Under the pieces are notes generated by a model. It did not search any database. It saw only the letters and a list, made by a program, of their open reading frames with translations, and was not told where the DNA came from. From Oxyruncus cristatus (Eukaryota > Chordata > Aves > Passeriformes > Cotingidae), in assembly GCA_013399855.1 (NCBI GenBank), contig VXAY01006823.1, forward strand, positions 434,001-498,000: a stretch of DNA of 64,000 bases, given 5' to 3'. Positions 1-8,993 of this stretch are shown piece after piece (the first letter of the stretch is position 1; each line of letters begins with the position of its first letter). Made by a program: the position numbers and the translations under genes.

Positions 1-539
1 TTCCAGACTGATTTTCCCAGCCATCATATGTGCCTGGTATTTTTCTCCATGATGTGGTCTATATACCTCCTTCCAAAGCTCCTAGCCAAATGGCCAGCCT
101 TCTTCGGGAATAGACCACAGCTGCCTGGCCCTTACTGCAGAGACGTGCACTGGAGCATGGCTGGCACAGCTGTGCTGAGTTTATTCACTGGCAGACATAG
201 AAAAGGGCCTTTCTGGTTGCAAAAAAGGAGGAAAGGGGATATCAGCGGATAGAAGTTAACATCCAGAGAAAGCTGGGATTGCCTCCATGTTTCATTGGCC
301 TGCCTGGAGTTGGTGGCTTTTTATTTGTTACTTGAAGACTGAAAGTGACTGGAGGAATCCAGGGAATACTTGTACCCCCTCTTGACAAAACCAGAGTCTG
401 AATCATTGTTTCACAGTCTGCACCAGCTAGGTCTTAAGGTGTATAAGAAAGCTTTCTGTTGACTAGCTTTGCTTGGACTATATGTGACACACCATCTAAG
501 TTTCTTTCACTGCTCAAAATAAAGTTTCCCTTTATATTA
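1..539. other. Unannotated sequence left of the first LTR
   Basis: No gene or repeat recognised. A short open frame (28-252, +) has no recognisable domain and is no longer than chance allows. An AATAAA hexamer sits at 518-523, shortly before the LTR begins, but there is no transcript evidence, so it is not called a gene end. Confidence 0.4.
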
Positions 540-1149
540 TGTGCTGGTTTTGGCTGGGACGGGGTTAATTTTCTTCACAGTGGCTGGTGTGGGGCTACGT
601 TTTAGATTTGTTCTGAACGCAGTCTAGCTAATACAGAGATGTTTTTCTTTTTGCTGAGCAGGGCTTACGCAAAGCCAAGGTTTTTTCTGCTTTTTGTGCT
701 GCCATGGTGGTAAGGGGACTGAGAGAGCATGTGAAGGTGGGAGGAGAGACAGCTGGGAGACCTGACTCCAACTGACCAAGGGGTATTCCATACCATATGA
801 TATCACACTTTTTTTATCTCATTTTTATATCATTAGAAAATGATATAAAGTGGGGGAAAGAGGAAAGAAGGGGGAGGATGGCATTTGTCTTCTCAAGTAA
901 CCCATATGCATGATGGGGCCTTGCTCTCCTGGAGATGGCTGAACACTTGCCCTTCCAGTGGGAAGCAAGGAATTAATTCCTTGTTTTGCTTTGCTGGAAT
1001 GCATGGCTTTTGCTTCCCACATTCAACTGTCTTTTTCTAAACCCATAAATTTTCTACCTTTTATGCTTCCAATTCACTCCCCAATCCCTCTGGTGGGGGA
1101 GTGAGGGGCTGCGTGGCACTTGTTTGCTGGCTGGGGTTAAACCACGACA
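540..1149 (+). mobile_element. Solo LTR of an avian endogenous retrovirus (ERVL-like)
   Basis: The segment begins TGTGCTGGTTTTGGCTGG and ends GGGGTTAAACCACGACA, so it has the TG...CA ends of an LTR and matches, from memory, a widespread avian ERV LTR family. A TATAAA box lies at 844-849, which sets the sense as +. The expected polyadenylation hexamer region near 1020 reads ATTCAA instead of ATTAAA. No gag, pol or env sequence flanks it, so it is a solo LTR, presumably left by LTR-LTR recombination. I see no clear target-site duplication: the bases before are TATTA and those after are CAATA. All short frames inside are noise. Confidence 0.8.
844..849 (+). promoter_or_regulatory. TATA box of the solo LTR
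   Basis: TATAAA followed by a G-rich stretch lies about 300 bases into the LTR, the usual place for the U3 promoter. It would drive transcription rightward. Activity is not shown by sequence alone. Confidence 0.55.
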
Positions 1150-2355
1150 CAATATCACAGAGCTATAGGAAACACCTATGAAAGACCTGCCCTTGGGAAG
1201 TTCTTGTGGCTCACCTATAATACTGCGATTTTTCTGTAAAGTTATACTTGGCAAAATGCTGCAAAGGGCTGCTTTTTTTTATTTGATAGTGCTGTTGAGA
1301 CATTTTCCTAAATCACCTCAGTCATATTGCGAAATAAACTGTATTTCCTGTACAATTTTTCTTCTTATAAAAAGACTTTAGCAGTGCAATTTTGTGCACA
1401 AATGCAAGTGAAAAATTCATACTGGCAACATTTTATAATGCAGACCTGCCTCTAGTCATTTCCTTTCAAATGGGACAAACTACAAGTTAATGTAGAAACA
1501 CTGCTAGTGGAGCAAACTCAGATTTGAGAACCTGAAAGTCAAGGTGAACTCATGTTTTCTAATTCTTAATCATCCACTTAGAAGAGAAAAAAAAAAAATC
1601 CTCAAAACACTTTATCTCTTCAACAGTAAAGTAAATGCAGTTGTCTTAAGTGTATTTTCTCAGCATGTAATGGCTCAAAACTTGTAAATAAAGCAGTTGT
1701 TGCCACACAAAATGAAAAAGACTATGGCTCTGTTATATTCTTTCTGTTGTGGCTAACGGTTTTAACAAGGCAGTATATTTGCTTCTGTCAGGTAATAATC
1801 CTAACTAGATTTTAAATACACAGTTTCATTATATGCAAAGAATAGAGTTGTTAAATTAGAAGATGCCATTTTTACAACCAATTGTTAAAGGCAATGTGAT
1901 GTCTTTATTTCTTTGGAATAGAGTGATTGGTTGTGGTGACTGAGAAAAATAAATTTTTTGTATTTTTCATTTTTTGTAGCAGTTTAGAAAGTAAATCTTC
2001 CTCAGGACACTTTATGCAACAAAATGAAATATAATTAGGAAGTAACCATAAAAGATCTAGCTACTTAGAAAAACATTTTTTTTCTGATAAAGTACTGGGA
2101 TAAAAAAAGCCCTCAAGTTTTTGACCCCAGATTTCCATTACAAATGATCTCTTGTCCTTTCAAGAAAAGAATACTTCAGAAGCAATGAAAATGTAACAAT
2201 ATCTGGTAAAAAAAAATAATTCAACAATTCAGTTCAAATTAAGAAAAAAATTCTCAGGTCTGTTAAGCTATATAAAGCATTTGGTGGATAAATTCTGTTT
2301 TGGCACATCTAACTTCAATTAAGAATATGAGGTCTTAGCCCCATCTAAACCCACC
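1150..2355. other. Unannotated AT-rich sequence
   Basis: AT-rich unique DNA with short A and T runs (for example the A run near 1587). No recognisable repeat, exon or RNA gene. Confidence 0.4.
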
Positions 2356-2358
2356 TTT

Positions 2359-2389
<31 letters not shown>
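2356..2389. repeat. (TTTTG)n microsatellite
   Basis: A T run is followed by about five TTTTG units. Read on the - strand this is (CAAAA)n, which could be an old poly(A)-type tail, but no element body is recognisable beside it. Confidence 0.85.
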
Positions 2390-4023
2390 CTTTCACTTAA
2401 TTGACTTCACTAAAAAAACTATGTTTTAAACCTGGAATAATTTTTTTGGCATAGAGAATAATTTCAGCAGTCTGCTTATAAATTACCTGAGTGAGCTGAA
2501 TCCAAAGCAAGTTCATGGCAAAAAAGTTATGATAAAACTTTGCCAATAACTTTATTGCCCAAAGGCTGGTTGTGTAGTACAAAGGCTGTTATTATAAATG
2601 CTCCTCTGAAATTCAGGTGAGATACCAACATCTGTGGCCAGACTCCTGTGGTGTAGACAGGACAGACAGGAACTCTGCCTATCAGATCAGCACAAGGATT
2701 AGATTTCTCTCTTTAATGTGGTCACTAATTCATTGGGTGATGCCGTCACAGTCAAAGGCTAGGAAATAAGAAGATTGTTGTGAGAGGAAGAGAGTGTTGT
2801 GCACTCTTACTACCTATATGGAGTGAAATACTCATTATCTCTCAACAAGCTGTTATTTTTCAGACTACTTCTTATCTAATTTTTTACATTTTTGTAATGT
2901 CAATGGCATATTTCAAGAAGACTATAAAAAAAAAAAAAGGAGGAGACTACATCAGCAAAAAAGAAGGGGGTTAATTTGTGACAGAGGGTAGAAGTAGACA
3001 GAAAAGGTCAGGGGGAAAATACCTTCTTCAGATGGGTTTGCTGCCAGATAAAATTCTACATGGAACTACACTTAGCTCTGGTGTCATGATAGGAAGCATT
3101 TGAGTGACAATGATGCCTTAAGGATTCTCTGCTCCTCAATTTTCTTTCTGTCCTACAGTGCAATAGTAAGTAATAAGAACCAGTTCAAGGGAAAAAAACA
3201 CCTCTTTTTAGCCCATGTAATTTTGCTGAATTTATGTCCTGTGATCCTGAAAAGGAAGTAAAGATGATGATAGCAAACCATAGATGAGGTACCAGGAAAG
3301 AGGAATGGAAGGACAGTCCTTACTCAAGTTCTATCCTTTTTGCCATGGAGTGAAAACCTCTAAGGTCTCTGACAACAGTATTGGGATATCTACCTGAAAT
3401 CAGGTATAAGACATATTTAAAAAATAAGTTAGTTGAATTCAATTTACTTATATCTCTAAAATGATAGTGTGTATCCAACAGGAGTGATTAAACACCTTTA
3501 AAATAACATTACTTAAATACATTACAAACTCAATACATAGCATAAAAACGCTTTCTTTTTCAAGATTATGTGCCTTAATACAAATAATTTTAAAAACACC
3601 TATAATTCATGAAATACAAAACTTATGTATCTTTCAGTGGTCTTGAATTTATTGTCAGCTCTTTGGATTAAAGTCTACAAAGCAGAGTAAACCACTGGGA
3701 AATATTGTTAGTATTCTACCTCTGGAGTATCACAGTTCAGTTTGTCACCATCTCTGAAGCAAAGGCAAATAACAATGTGTTTCCCCATGGTTCTTCCAAT
3801 GTTTGAAAGGATAGAAACAATTAAACTGTGATTTCAGGAGACACTATCTATTCCTATCATTATTGTCTCAACACAGTTCCTTGTAAATTTTAAAATATAG
3901 TTCAGTTTAATATACCTAAATTGACTTAATTCGAAGCAACAGCAGAGATGTGGTGGATAGAGAAGAAGGTGCTTGTGTTGATGTGTATTCTTTTAGTGAA
4001 TAGCATTTGTTTATTTCAAAACC
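2390..4023. other. Unannotated AT-rich sequence
   Basis: No gene or repeat recognised. The small open frames at 2397-2582 (-) and 2780-2974 (+) have no domain and look like chance frames. Confidence 0.4.
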
Positions 4024-4038
4024 ATCATCATGGCTAGA

Positions 4039-4052
4039 CTTCGTGAACGAAG
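4039..4052 (-). other. 3'-terminal hairpin of the RTE-like element
   Basis: CTTCGTGAACGAAG forms a perfect 6-bp stem (CTTCGT/ACGAAG) with a 2-base loop, 14 bases after the ORF stop and just before the ATG-repeat tail. In LINEs a 3' structure of this kind can be the reverse transcriptase binding site. Here that role is inferred from position only. Confidence 0.6.
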
Positions 4053-4066
4053 ATTAGGGAAGGACT

Positions 4067-5190
4067 CTACCCACGCTTGCTACAAGCACATTGATGGTTA
4101 AAAAGGCCAATGCGAGATAGACAAGCCCAGTTGCAAAAGGCACAGCAGAAAGTCTCCTTAGGTGGTATCGGCAACACTTGATTCTTTCCGCGTTGTCTTT
4201 TCTCCTCAGAAATGATTCTGTGCGTGTTCCCAAAAGAAGCAGCAGCATTATAGATAGTGTGTCTCCATGTCTCCCGATTGGAGGCCAAAGTAGACCAATG
4301 ATGGTGACCAACATGGTCAAGGCTGATATGTTGTTTCAGGGAGTCCTTGTATCTCCTCTTCGGGGCTCCTCTCTCGTGGCAGCCAGCGGCGAGTTCACCA
4401 TAGAGCACAATCCTGGGGAGGCGGCAGTCCTCCATCCTGGAGACGTGCCCTGCCCAACGCAGCTGTGTTCTCAGCAGCATGGCCTCAANNNNNNNNNNNN
4501 AGTCAGTCCAGTGGATGTTTAGGATTGTGCAGAGGCAACGCTGATGGAAGTGTTCTAAGAGTCGCAAGTGGTGGCAGTAGATGACCCATGATTCAGACCC
4601 ATACAAAAGAGTAGACAAAACAACAGCTCTGTAAACACTGATCTTTGTGCTTTTCTTCAGGTGTTTGTTACACCAAACTCTTTTACGGAGTTTTCCAAAA
4701 GCTCTATATGCCTTTGCTAACCTGTTGTCTATCTCTTTGTCAATTTTACCGTCTGAGGAGATGATGCTTCCCAAATAAGTAAACTGCTGGACTGACTTGA
4801 GCTCTGATTCACCAGTGATGATATGGGGATGATGAAAGACTTCCTGAGGTGCAGGTTGGTAGAAAACTTCTGTCTTCTTCAAGCTGACTTCCAGTCCAAA
4901 AAGCTCAGTAGCCTCTTCAAAGCAGGATGTTAAACACTGCAAAGCTGCTTCTGTGTGGGTGACGAGGGTGGCATCATCAGCAAAAACCAGCTCATGGACA
5001 AGATGATTTAAAGTCTTAGTGTAGGCCTTCGGTTGCCTTAGGTTGAACAGGCTTCCATCGATACGATATCGGATGTGGATACCGTTTTCTTCATCGAGGT
5101 CTGCCATGGCCCTTTGGAGCATCATGCTGAAGAAGATCGTAAATAAAGTTGGTGCAAGAACGCAACCTTGTTTCGCACCACGTGTATATA
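4067..5190 (-). pseudogene. Reverse transcriptase, C-terminal part (RTE-like ORF2 remnant)
   Basis: The product would copy the element's RNA into DNA at a nicked target. The frame is open for 352 codons from the first internal Met (5125) and extends about 20 codons further upstream to a TAG near 5191, through KQGCVLAPTLF. Residues are counted from that Met. FADD, the catalytic Asp pair, is at 48-51. LKKTEVF (82-88) and TYLGS (116-120) follow, then YGSESW (175-180) and RWAGHVSRMED (223-233). A C2HC finger (C328-x2-C331-x12-H344-x3-C348) lies just before the stop. The apurinic endonuclease domain and the N-terminal part of the reverse transcriptase are missing, so the copy cannot be autonomous. 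Five residues are X because of the Ns. No frameshift or stop interrupts it otherwise. Confidence 0.85.
4489..4500. other. Assembly gap (12 N)
   Basis: Twelve Ns lie inside the RTE reverse transcriptase, between the codons for HWTD and EAMLLR on the - strand. Related proteins have more residues here, so the true length may differ from 12. Confidence 0.95.
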
Positions 5191-5754
5191 AAGGCTATGA
5201 ACTGATGAACTCATTAGTCATAGAAAAAACCACAGATGAACTGCTCTGCAAAACACACCAGCAAACATTTTAAAAAGTAGGATTACTAAAGTTGCATTCC
5301 TAAATCCAAATAAGTGGTCTGGTTTACAACAGAAGGCATTGAGTGTCGAATAGTCTTTTATTTTTCAATCCTGAGTTGAATTTATTTCTGAAGTTAAGTG
5401 TGAACTGCGTAGCTTGATTTTTATCTTGTCTTTTTTTAAGTTGATAACCAGGTTTTTCCATTTGTCTCAAAAGACTCATAGAGAAGAAACTGTTTCATAC
5501 AGTAGGTCTACTCTCACAATGAAAATATTCTATTAGATTAATGTTAAAGGGCCTGACAAATACAAGAAGTAGGATCTGAAACTTGCACCAAGAGAAGATT
5601 AAATACAACCTTCTCACCGTACTCCAGCATCTTGTTGCCACTCAGAGTGTGTGTGAATTTTGTTACAAATAGGAGAGTTTTGGTAGGCTTAATGGAGTTT
5701 GCCTGCATTTTCTAGCATTGTGTAGTAGACTGGAGAACTGAGACGCTCTCATAT
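5191..5754. other. Unannotated flank of the RTE-like element
   Basis: Contains the uncertain 5' junction of the RTE copy (up to about 5275) and then AT-rich unique DNA. Nothing else is recognised. Confidence 0.4.
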
Positions 5755-6090
5755 TAGAATCATAGAATCGAATAATTTTGAAAAGGCTTAGGGATCATTG
5801 AGTCCAACCATTAGCTCAGCAATGTCATGTCCGTAATGTCACATCTTTTAAATACCTGCAGGGACGATGACTTCATCACTTCCATGAGCAGCCCCTTCCA
5901 GTGCTTGACAACCCCTCCAATGAAAAAATTTTTCCTTATAAACATTCTAAACCTCCCCTGACACAACTTGAGGCCATTTCCTCTTGTCCTATTGCTTGTT
6001 AACTTGGGAGAAGACACTGATGCCCATCTTCCTACAACATCCTTTCAGGTAGCTATAGAACACAATAAGGTCCCCCAGAGCGTCCTTATT
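5755..6090 (-). mobile_element. CR1 LINE 3' fragment
   Basis: On the + strand the segment opens with TAGAATCATAGAATCG, the complement of the CR1 3' octamer tail (ATTCTATG)n. It then runs through a CATTGAGTCCAACC block and ACCTCCCCTGACACAACTTG, typical of the end of CR1 ORF2 and its 3' UTR. The copy is 5'-truncated near 6090. It has no long open frame, so it is an old copy. Confidence 0.9.
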
Positions 6091-7464
6091 ATTAGCAATT
6101 GCTGTTGGCTTCCTCAGAAGTGTGATGACTACAGAAAATAAATATTTTTATTGTATACTTCTCTATCCTATTATCAGTTATAGGAGATTACCACACAACT
6201 GAAGAATTCAGGCACAGGTTTCACAGAATGTCTTGTATATGAATTTTCAACATTGAAAAAAATAATCTCTATTCCAAGTGAAAAGGCTTTTTCTGTTCTT
6301 TGGGTAGAATTTCAGCTAAGGTACTGATAATTTCCAAAGCAAATGATCATAAGCAGCCATGAAATCTACCCATTTATTGGCATTATGAAGTGCTAGAGAA
6401 ACCACTTCTCTTTTGTGGATTTCTAGTCCTCAACTAAAAGCAAGATGAATATCAGCGCCAACTGCTTACTAATAAAGTCTGATGTAGGCTCAGGAAATAT
6501 ACAAGCACTCTTCAGTTGCTCTGGCTTATCGTGTTCCAAGGAATTCAGATCAATTCAAGGGAAATAAAGAACACTGAAAAATAAGGATATGCAGAGGTAA
6601 AATAAAAAGAGGTATTCTGATTAAGAAAACAAATCAAAATCATGCAACCTTTAAGAAAATATTAGCATAAATAATGAACTGGTGTTCACTATTTGTGAAA
6701 AAAGAACAAGATCTGTGCATGAGATCAAGGGCATGTTTTGCTTTGTACACGGGGAAACGGAGAAGTCAGCAGACAGGGAGTTGTGAAGATGTGGGGAACT
6801 GTTTCTACTGATTGCAGAGAGCAAGGAGTGCCCTGACAGAGAAGGTTACTGATTGCTTCCCTGTCTTTTAAAAATAAGCTTCTGAAACAAAACATGAACT
6901 GTTTGAAAACGTGATGCAAACATGATCTAAATAGAATATCAAACTCAGAAGACACAAAGTCTTGGAAGCTAAAATACTTTAAGCGTTTGAGAGCTTTTCT
7001 TTTTGGATAGAAATTGTTATAGGCAATTCCATAGAAGACCAGGAATTAAAACAAGTTTCTGAAACGTTTTTTATCTTCCTTTACTTCACGTAAAAGACCA
7101 GTGCCTGTGGGCTTCTGGTCTCCTAAGGATCTGAGGCAAATATCACTTTAAGTGAAATTCGTTTTCCAATTCCAAGGAAGGGAATCATTAAAAACATTAC
7201 CTGGCTACTCAGGACTCCTAAGGGTAGACCAGACAGACTGTTGATTTTACAGCTGCAGTTTCAGGTCAGAGGTCTGGATTTGAATAGGAACATTAAAGAG
7301 CCACACAGCATCATTTGCAGTGTCTGAGAGGAATGACTCCCAGAAGCAACACCTCAAGAGCCACAATGGGCAACAATAGCACAGCTTGGTTTGGAAGCCT
7401 GGTAGGTGCATGTGTTCCTGTTCATCCTGCATTCTGAATGTATACTTTAGCACTTACTTCACAA
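6091..7464. other. Unannotated AT-rich sequence
   Basis: No repeat or exon recognised. Small frames at 6725-6955 (-) and 7247-7453 (-) lack any family signature. Confidence 0.4.
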
Positions 7465-7542
7465 AATCATAGAATAGTTTGAGTTGGAAGGAATCTTTTA
7501 AAGGTCATCTAGTCCAAACCCCCTGCAATGAGCAGGGACATT
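7465..7542 (-). mobile_element. Short CR1 3'-end fragment
   Basis: The + strand reads AAATCATAGAATAGTTTGAG, then TTGGAAGGAATC, then GGTCATCTAGTCCAAACCCC and GCAGGGACA, the complement of a CR1 3' UTR of the common bird type. Only about 80 bases remain. Confidence 0.85.
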
Positions 7543-7839
7543 TCTCTGAGGCACCCTGTCTTGAAAAGTGTGCTGATACCAGCACAATTCAGCCTCAAAC
7601 ACAACAATTATGTTCTCTTTTGTGTTAAACCACAGCTGACAGAGAAATGCCCACATTTCTTCCAAAGTGTCGAGAGGTCCAGATTCAGGGGGGACACAGT
7701 ATGGCCCAGGTGATGTCATGGGTGAGAAAGTAGGGGTCTTTGTCCATGCTGATGAAGGTAGAGCAAAGGTAGCCAGTAATGAAACAGTCATGAAAGCCCA
7801 AGAGTGAACACATGACACTACAGCCCCTGTTTAAGGAGG
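7543..7839. other. Unannotated sequence between CR1 and LTR
   Basis: Unique-looking DNA of more balanced base composition. Overlapping short open frames on both strands (for example 7498-7818 -) show no domain. Confidence 0.4.
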
Positions 7840-8074
7840 TGTAGAGGGTTTCTGTGGCTAGGTTTTGGTAGTGGGAGGGGGGGCTACAGGGCTGACTTCT
7901 GCTGGAAGTTGACAGAAGCTTCCCCGGCTTAGTGGATCCAATGCCAGCCAGCACCAGGATGGGCTTCCTGCCGCTGGTCAAGGCCAAGCCAATCAGGAGA
8001 GGTAGTAATGTCTCTGTGATTACATGTTTAAGAAGAGAAGGCTCCTGCGCAGAGACCCACCTGCAGCCCATGGA

Positions 8075-8400
8075 GGAGCCCATGCTGGAGCAGGTGGATG
8101 CATGAAGGAGGCTGTGACCCTATAGGAGTACCAAGATGGAGCAGGGTCCTTCTGAGGACCTGCAGCCTGTGGAGAAGGAATCCCACACTGGAGCAGGCTT
8201 TTCCCGGATAGGACTTGAGGCCCCTGTGGGGGACCCATGCCAGTACAGCTCATTCGTGAAGGGCTGTACCCCATGGAGAAGTGACCCACGGGACAGTGGT
8301 TTCATGAAGAACGGTTACCTGTGGGATGGATTCCTGCTGGAGAGGTCCATGAAAGAATCTCTCCTATGGGAGGAAGCCCACTGGAGCAGGAGAAGAACTC
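8075..8400 (+). repeat. Degenerate minisatellite inside LTR copy A
   Basis: Words such as CTGGAGCAGG, ATGGAGCAGG, CCATGGAG and CTGCAGCC recur at irregular spacing of about 45-100 bases. Copy B holds at most about one unit, so this block varies in length between copies. Confidence 0.6.
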
Positions 8401-8574
8401 CTCTCCCTGAGCAGTGGCAGAAACAACAACTGAGCATAACCCCCATTCCCTGTCTCCCTGCACTGTTGAGGGGGAGGAGGTAAAGTTTGGAAGGAAGTAG
8501 GGGTGGAGAGAAGGTGTTTTTAAGATTATTTTACTTCTCACTCTTTTGCTCTGATCTTGTTTGTAATAAATTTA

Positions 8575-8580
8575 GGTAAT
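8575..8580 (+). terminator. LTR polyadenylation signal
   Basis: AATAAA lies in the last fifth of the LTR, where the R region is expected. Copy B has the same hexamer on the - strand at 21111-21116. Confidence 0.6.
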
Positions 8581-8846
8581 ATCCCCACTTTGTTTTGCCC
8601 ATGAGGGTGATCAGTAAGCTCTTATCTCAACTCGTGAATCCTTGGTTGCTTTTTTTCCTCCCGGTCCAGTTGCAGAGGGGAGTGAGAGAATGGTTTTAGT
8701 GGGTGCCTGCTGTCCAGTCCTAGCTCTACAGGATGGACATTTGACAATGGAGCACTTGGCATTTAGACTCTGCTCCAAATGTTGCTTATGCATTCTATCC
8801 AAAGTCTGCTTAATGAAAGATCTGTGTAAATAGGGACCATGATGCA

Positions 8847-8993
8847 GTCCCAGGAAAGCTCAGTTGGTTGGAACATGGTGCTATTAGTGTCAAGCTTGTA
8901 GGTTCAATGTCTGTATGGACCACTCACTTCAGAGTTGGACTTGATCCTTGTAGGTCTCTTCCAACTCAGAATATTTTGTAATAATATTCTGTG
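8847..8993 (+). mobile_element. tRNA-Ile-derived SINE (TguSINE1-like), copy 1
   Basis: The 5' part resembles a tRNA-Ile: an A-box-like AGCTCAGTTGG (8858-8868), then GTGCTATTAGTGTCAAG in the place of the anticodon arm, then a B-box-like GGTTCAATGTC (8901-8911) and TATGGACCA. The 3' part (from about 8930), GAGTTGGACTTGATCCTTG and CTCTTCCAACTCAGAATATT, is a CR1-type tail. The A and B boxes are imperfect, so Pol III activity now is doubtful. It is not a tRNA gene: the acceptor stem is lost and the tail is fused on. TguSINE1 is known from passerines, which supports the host call. Confidence 0.8.

Larger units (their letters stand above)
4024..5190 (-). mobile_element. 5'-truncated RTE-like LINE (AviRTE candidate)
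   Basis: The - strand carries the 3' part of a non-LTR retrotransposon: reverse transcriptase from the KQGCVLAPTLF region (motif B) through FADD (motif C), the long C-terminal domain, a stop codon at 4067, then a 3' UTR of only about 43 bases ending in a short ATG-repeat tail. The very short 3' UTR with a microsatellite tail, and the type of reverse transcriptase, fit the RTE clade and not CR1, the usual bird LINE. The left end is sharp at the ATGATGATGG tail. The 5' end is not: an in-frame TAG lies near 5191 and homology fades between about 5175 and 5275. No certain target-site duplication was found. The copy contains 12 Ns (4489-4500). The AviRTE assignment is inference. Confidence 0.8.
7840..8730 (+). 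mobile_element. Solo LTR of an avian endogenous retrovirus, copy A
   Basis: The ends are perfect 7-base inverted repeats, TGTAGAG...CTCTACA. The flanks GGAGG and GGATG could be a 5-bp target duplication with one mismatch. A CCAAT box (7989-7993), a TTTAAG TATA-like site (8027-8032) and an AATAAA signal (8575-8580) all point to + sense. The middle (about 8075-8400) is a degenerate GC-rich minisatellite with recurrent CTGGAGCAGG-like words. It is the same family as the inverted copy at 20929-21636. No internal retroviral genes adjoin it. Open frames inside are noise from low stop density in GC-rich DNA. Confidence 0.85.

Noticed and set aside
518..523. AATAAA as a possible host gene 3' end just before the first LTR
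   Set aside because: AATAAA is frequent in AT-rich DNA and no upstream exon could be recognised.
4024..5190. Parasite or other contamination as the source of the RTE-like sequence
   Set aside because: It is embedded as a truncated insertion with its own tail in AT-rich DNA that continues into bird CR1 and LTR repeats on both sides, so integration into the bird genome is the simpler reading.
8136..8541. Frames of 79-115 codons within 8.1-8.5 kb
   Set aside because: They lie in the GC-rich minisatellite of LTR copy A and on both strands; stop codons are simply rare there.
8847..8920. Possible functional tRNA-Ile gene
   Set aside because: The acceptor stem does not pair, the B box is imperfect and the sequence continues into a CR1-type tail, so it is a SINE head.
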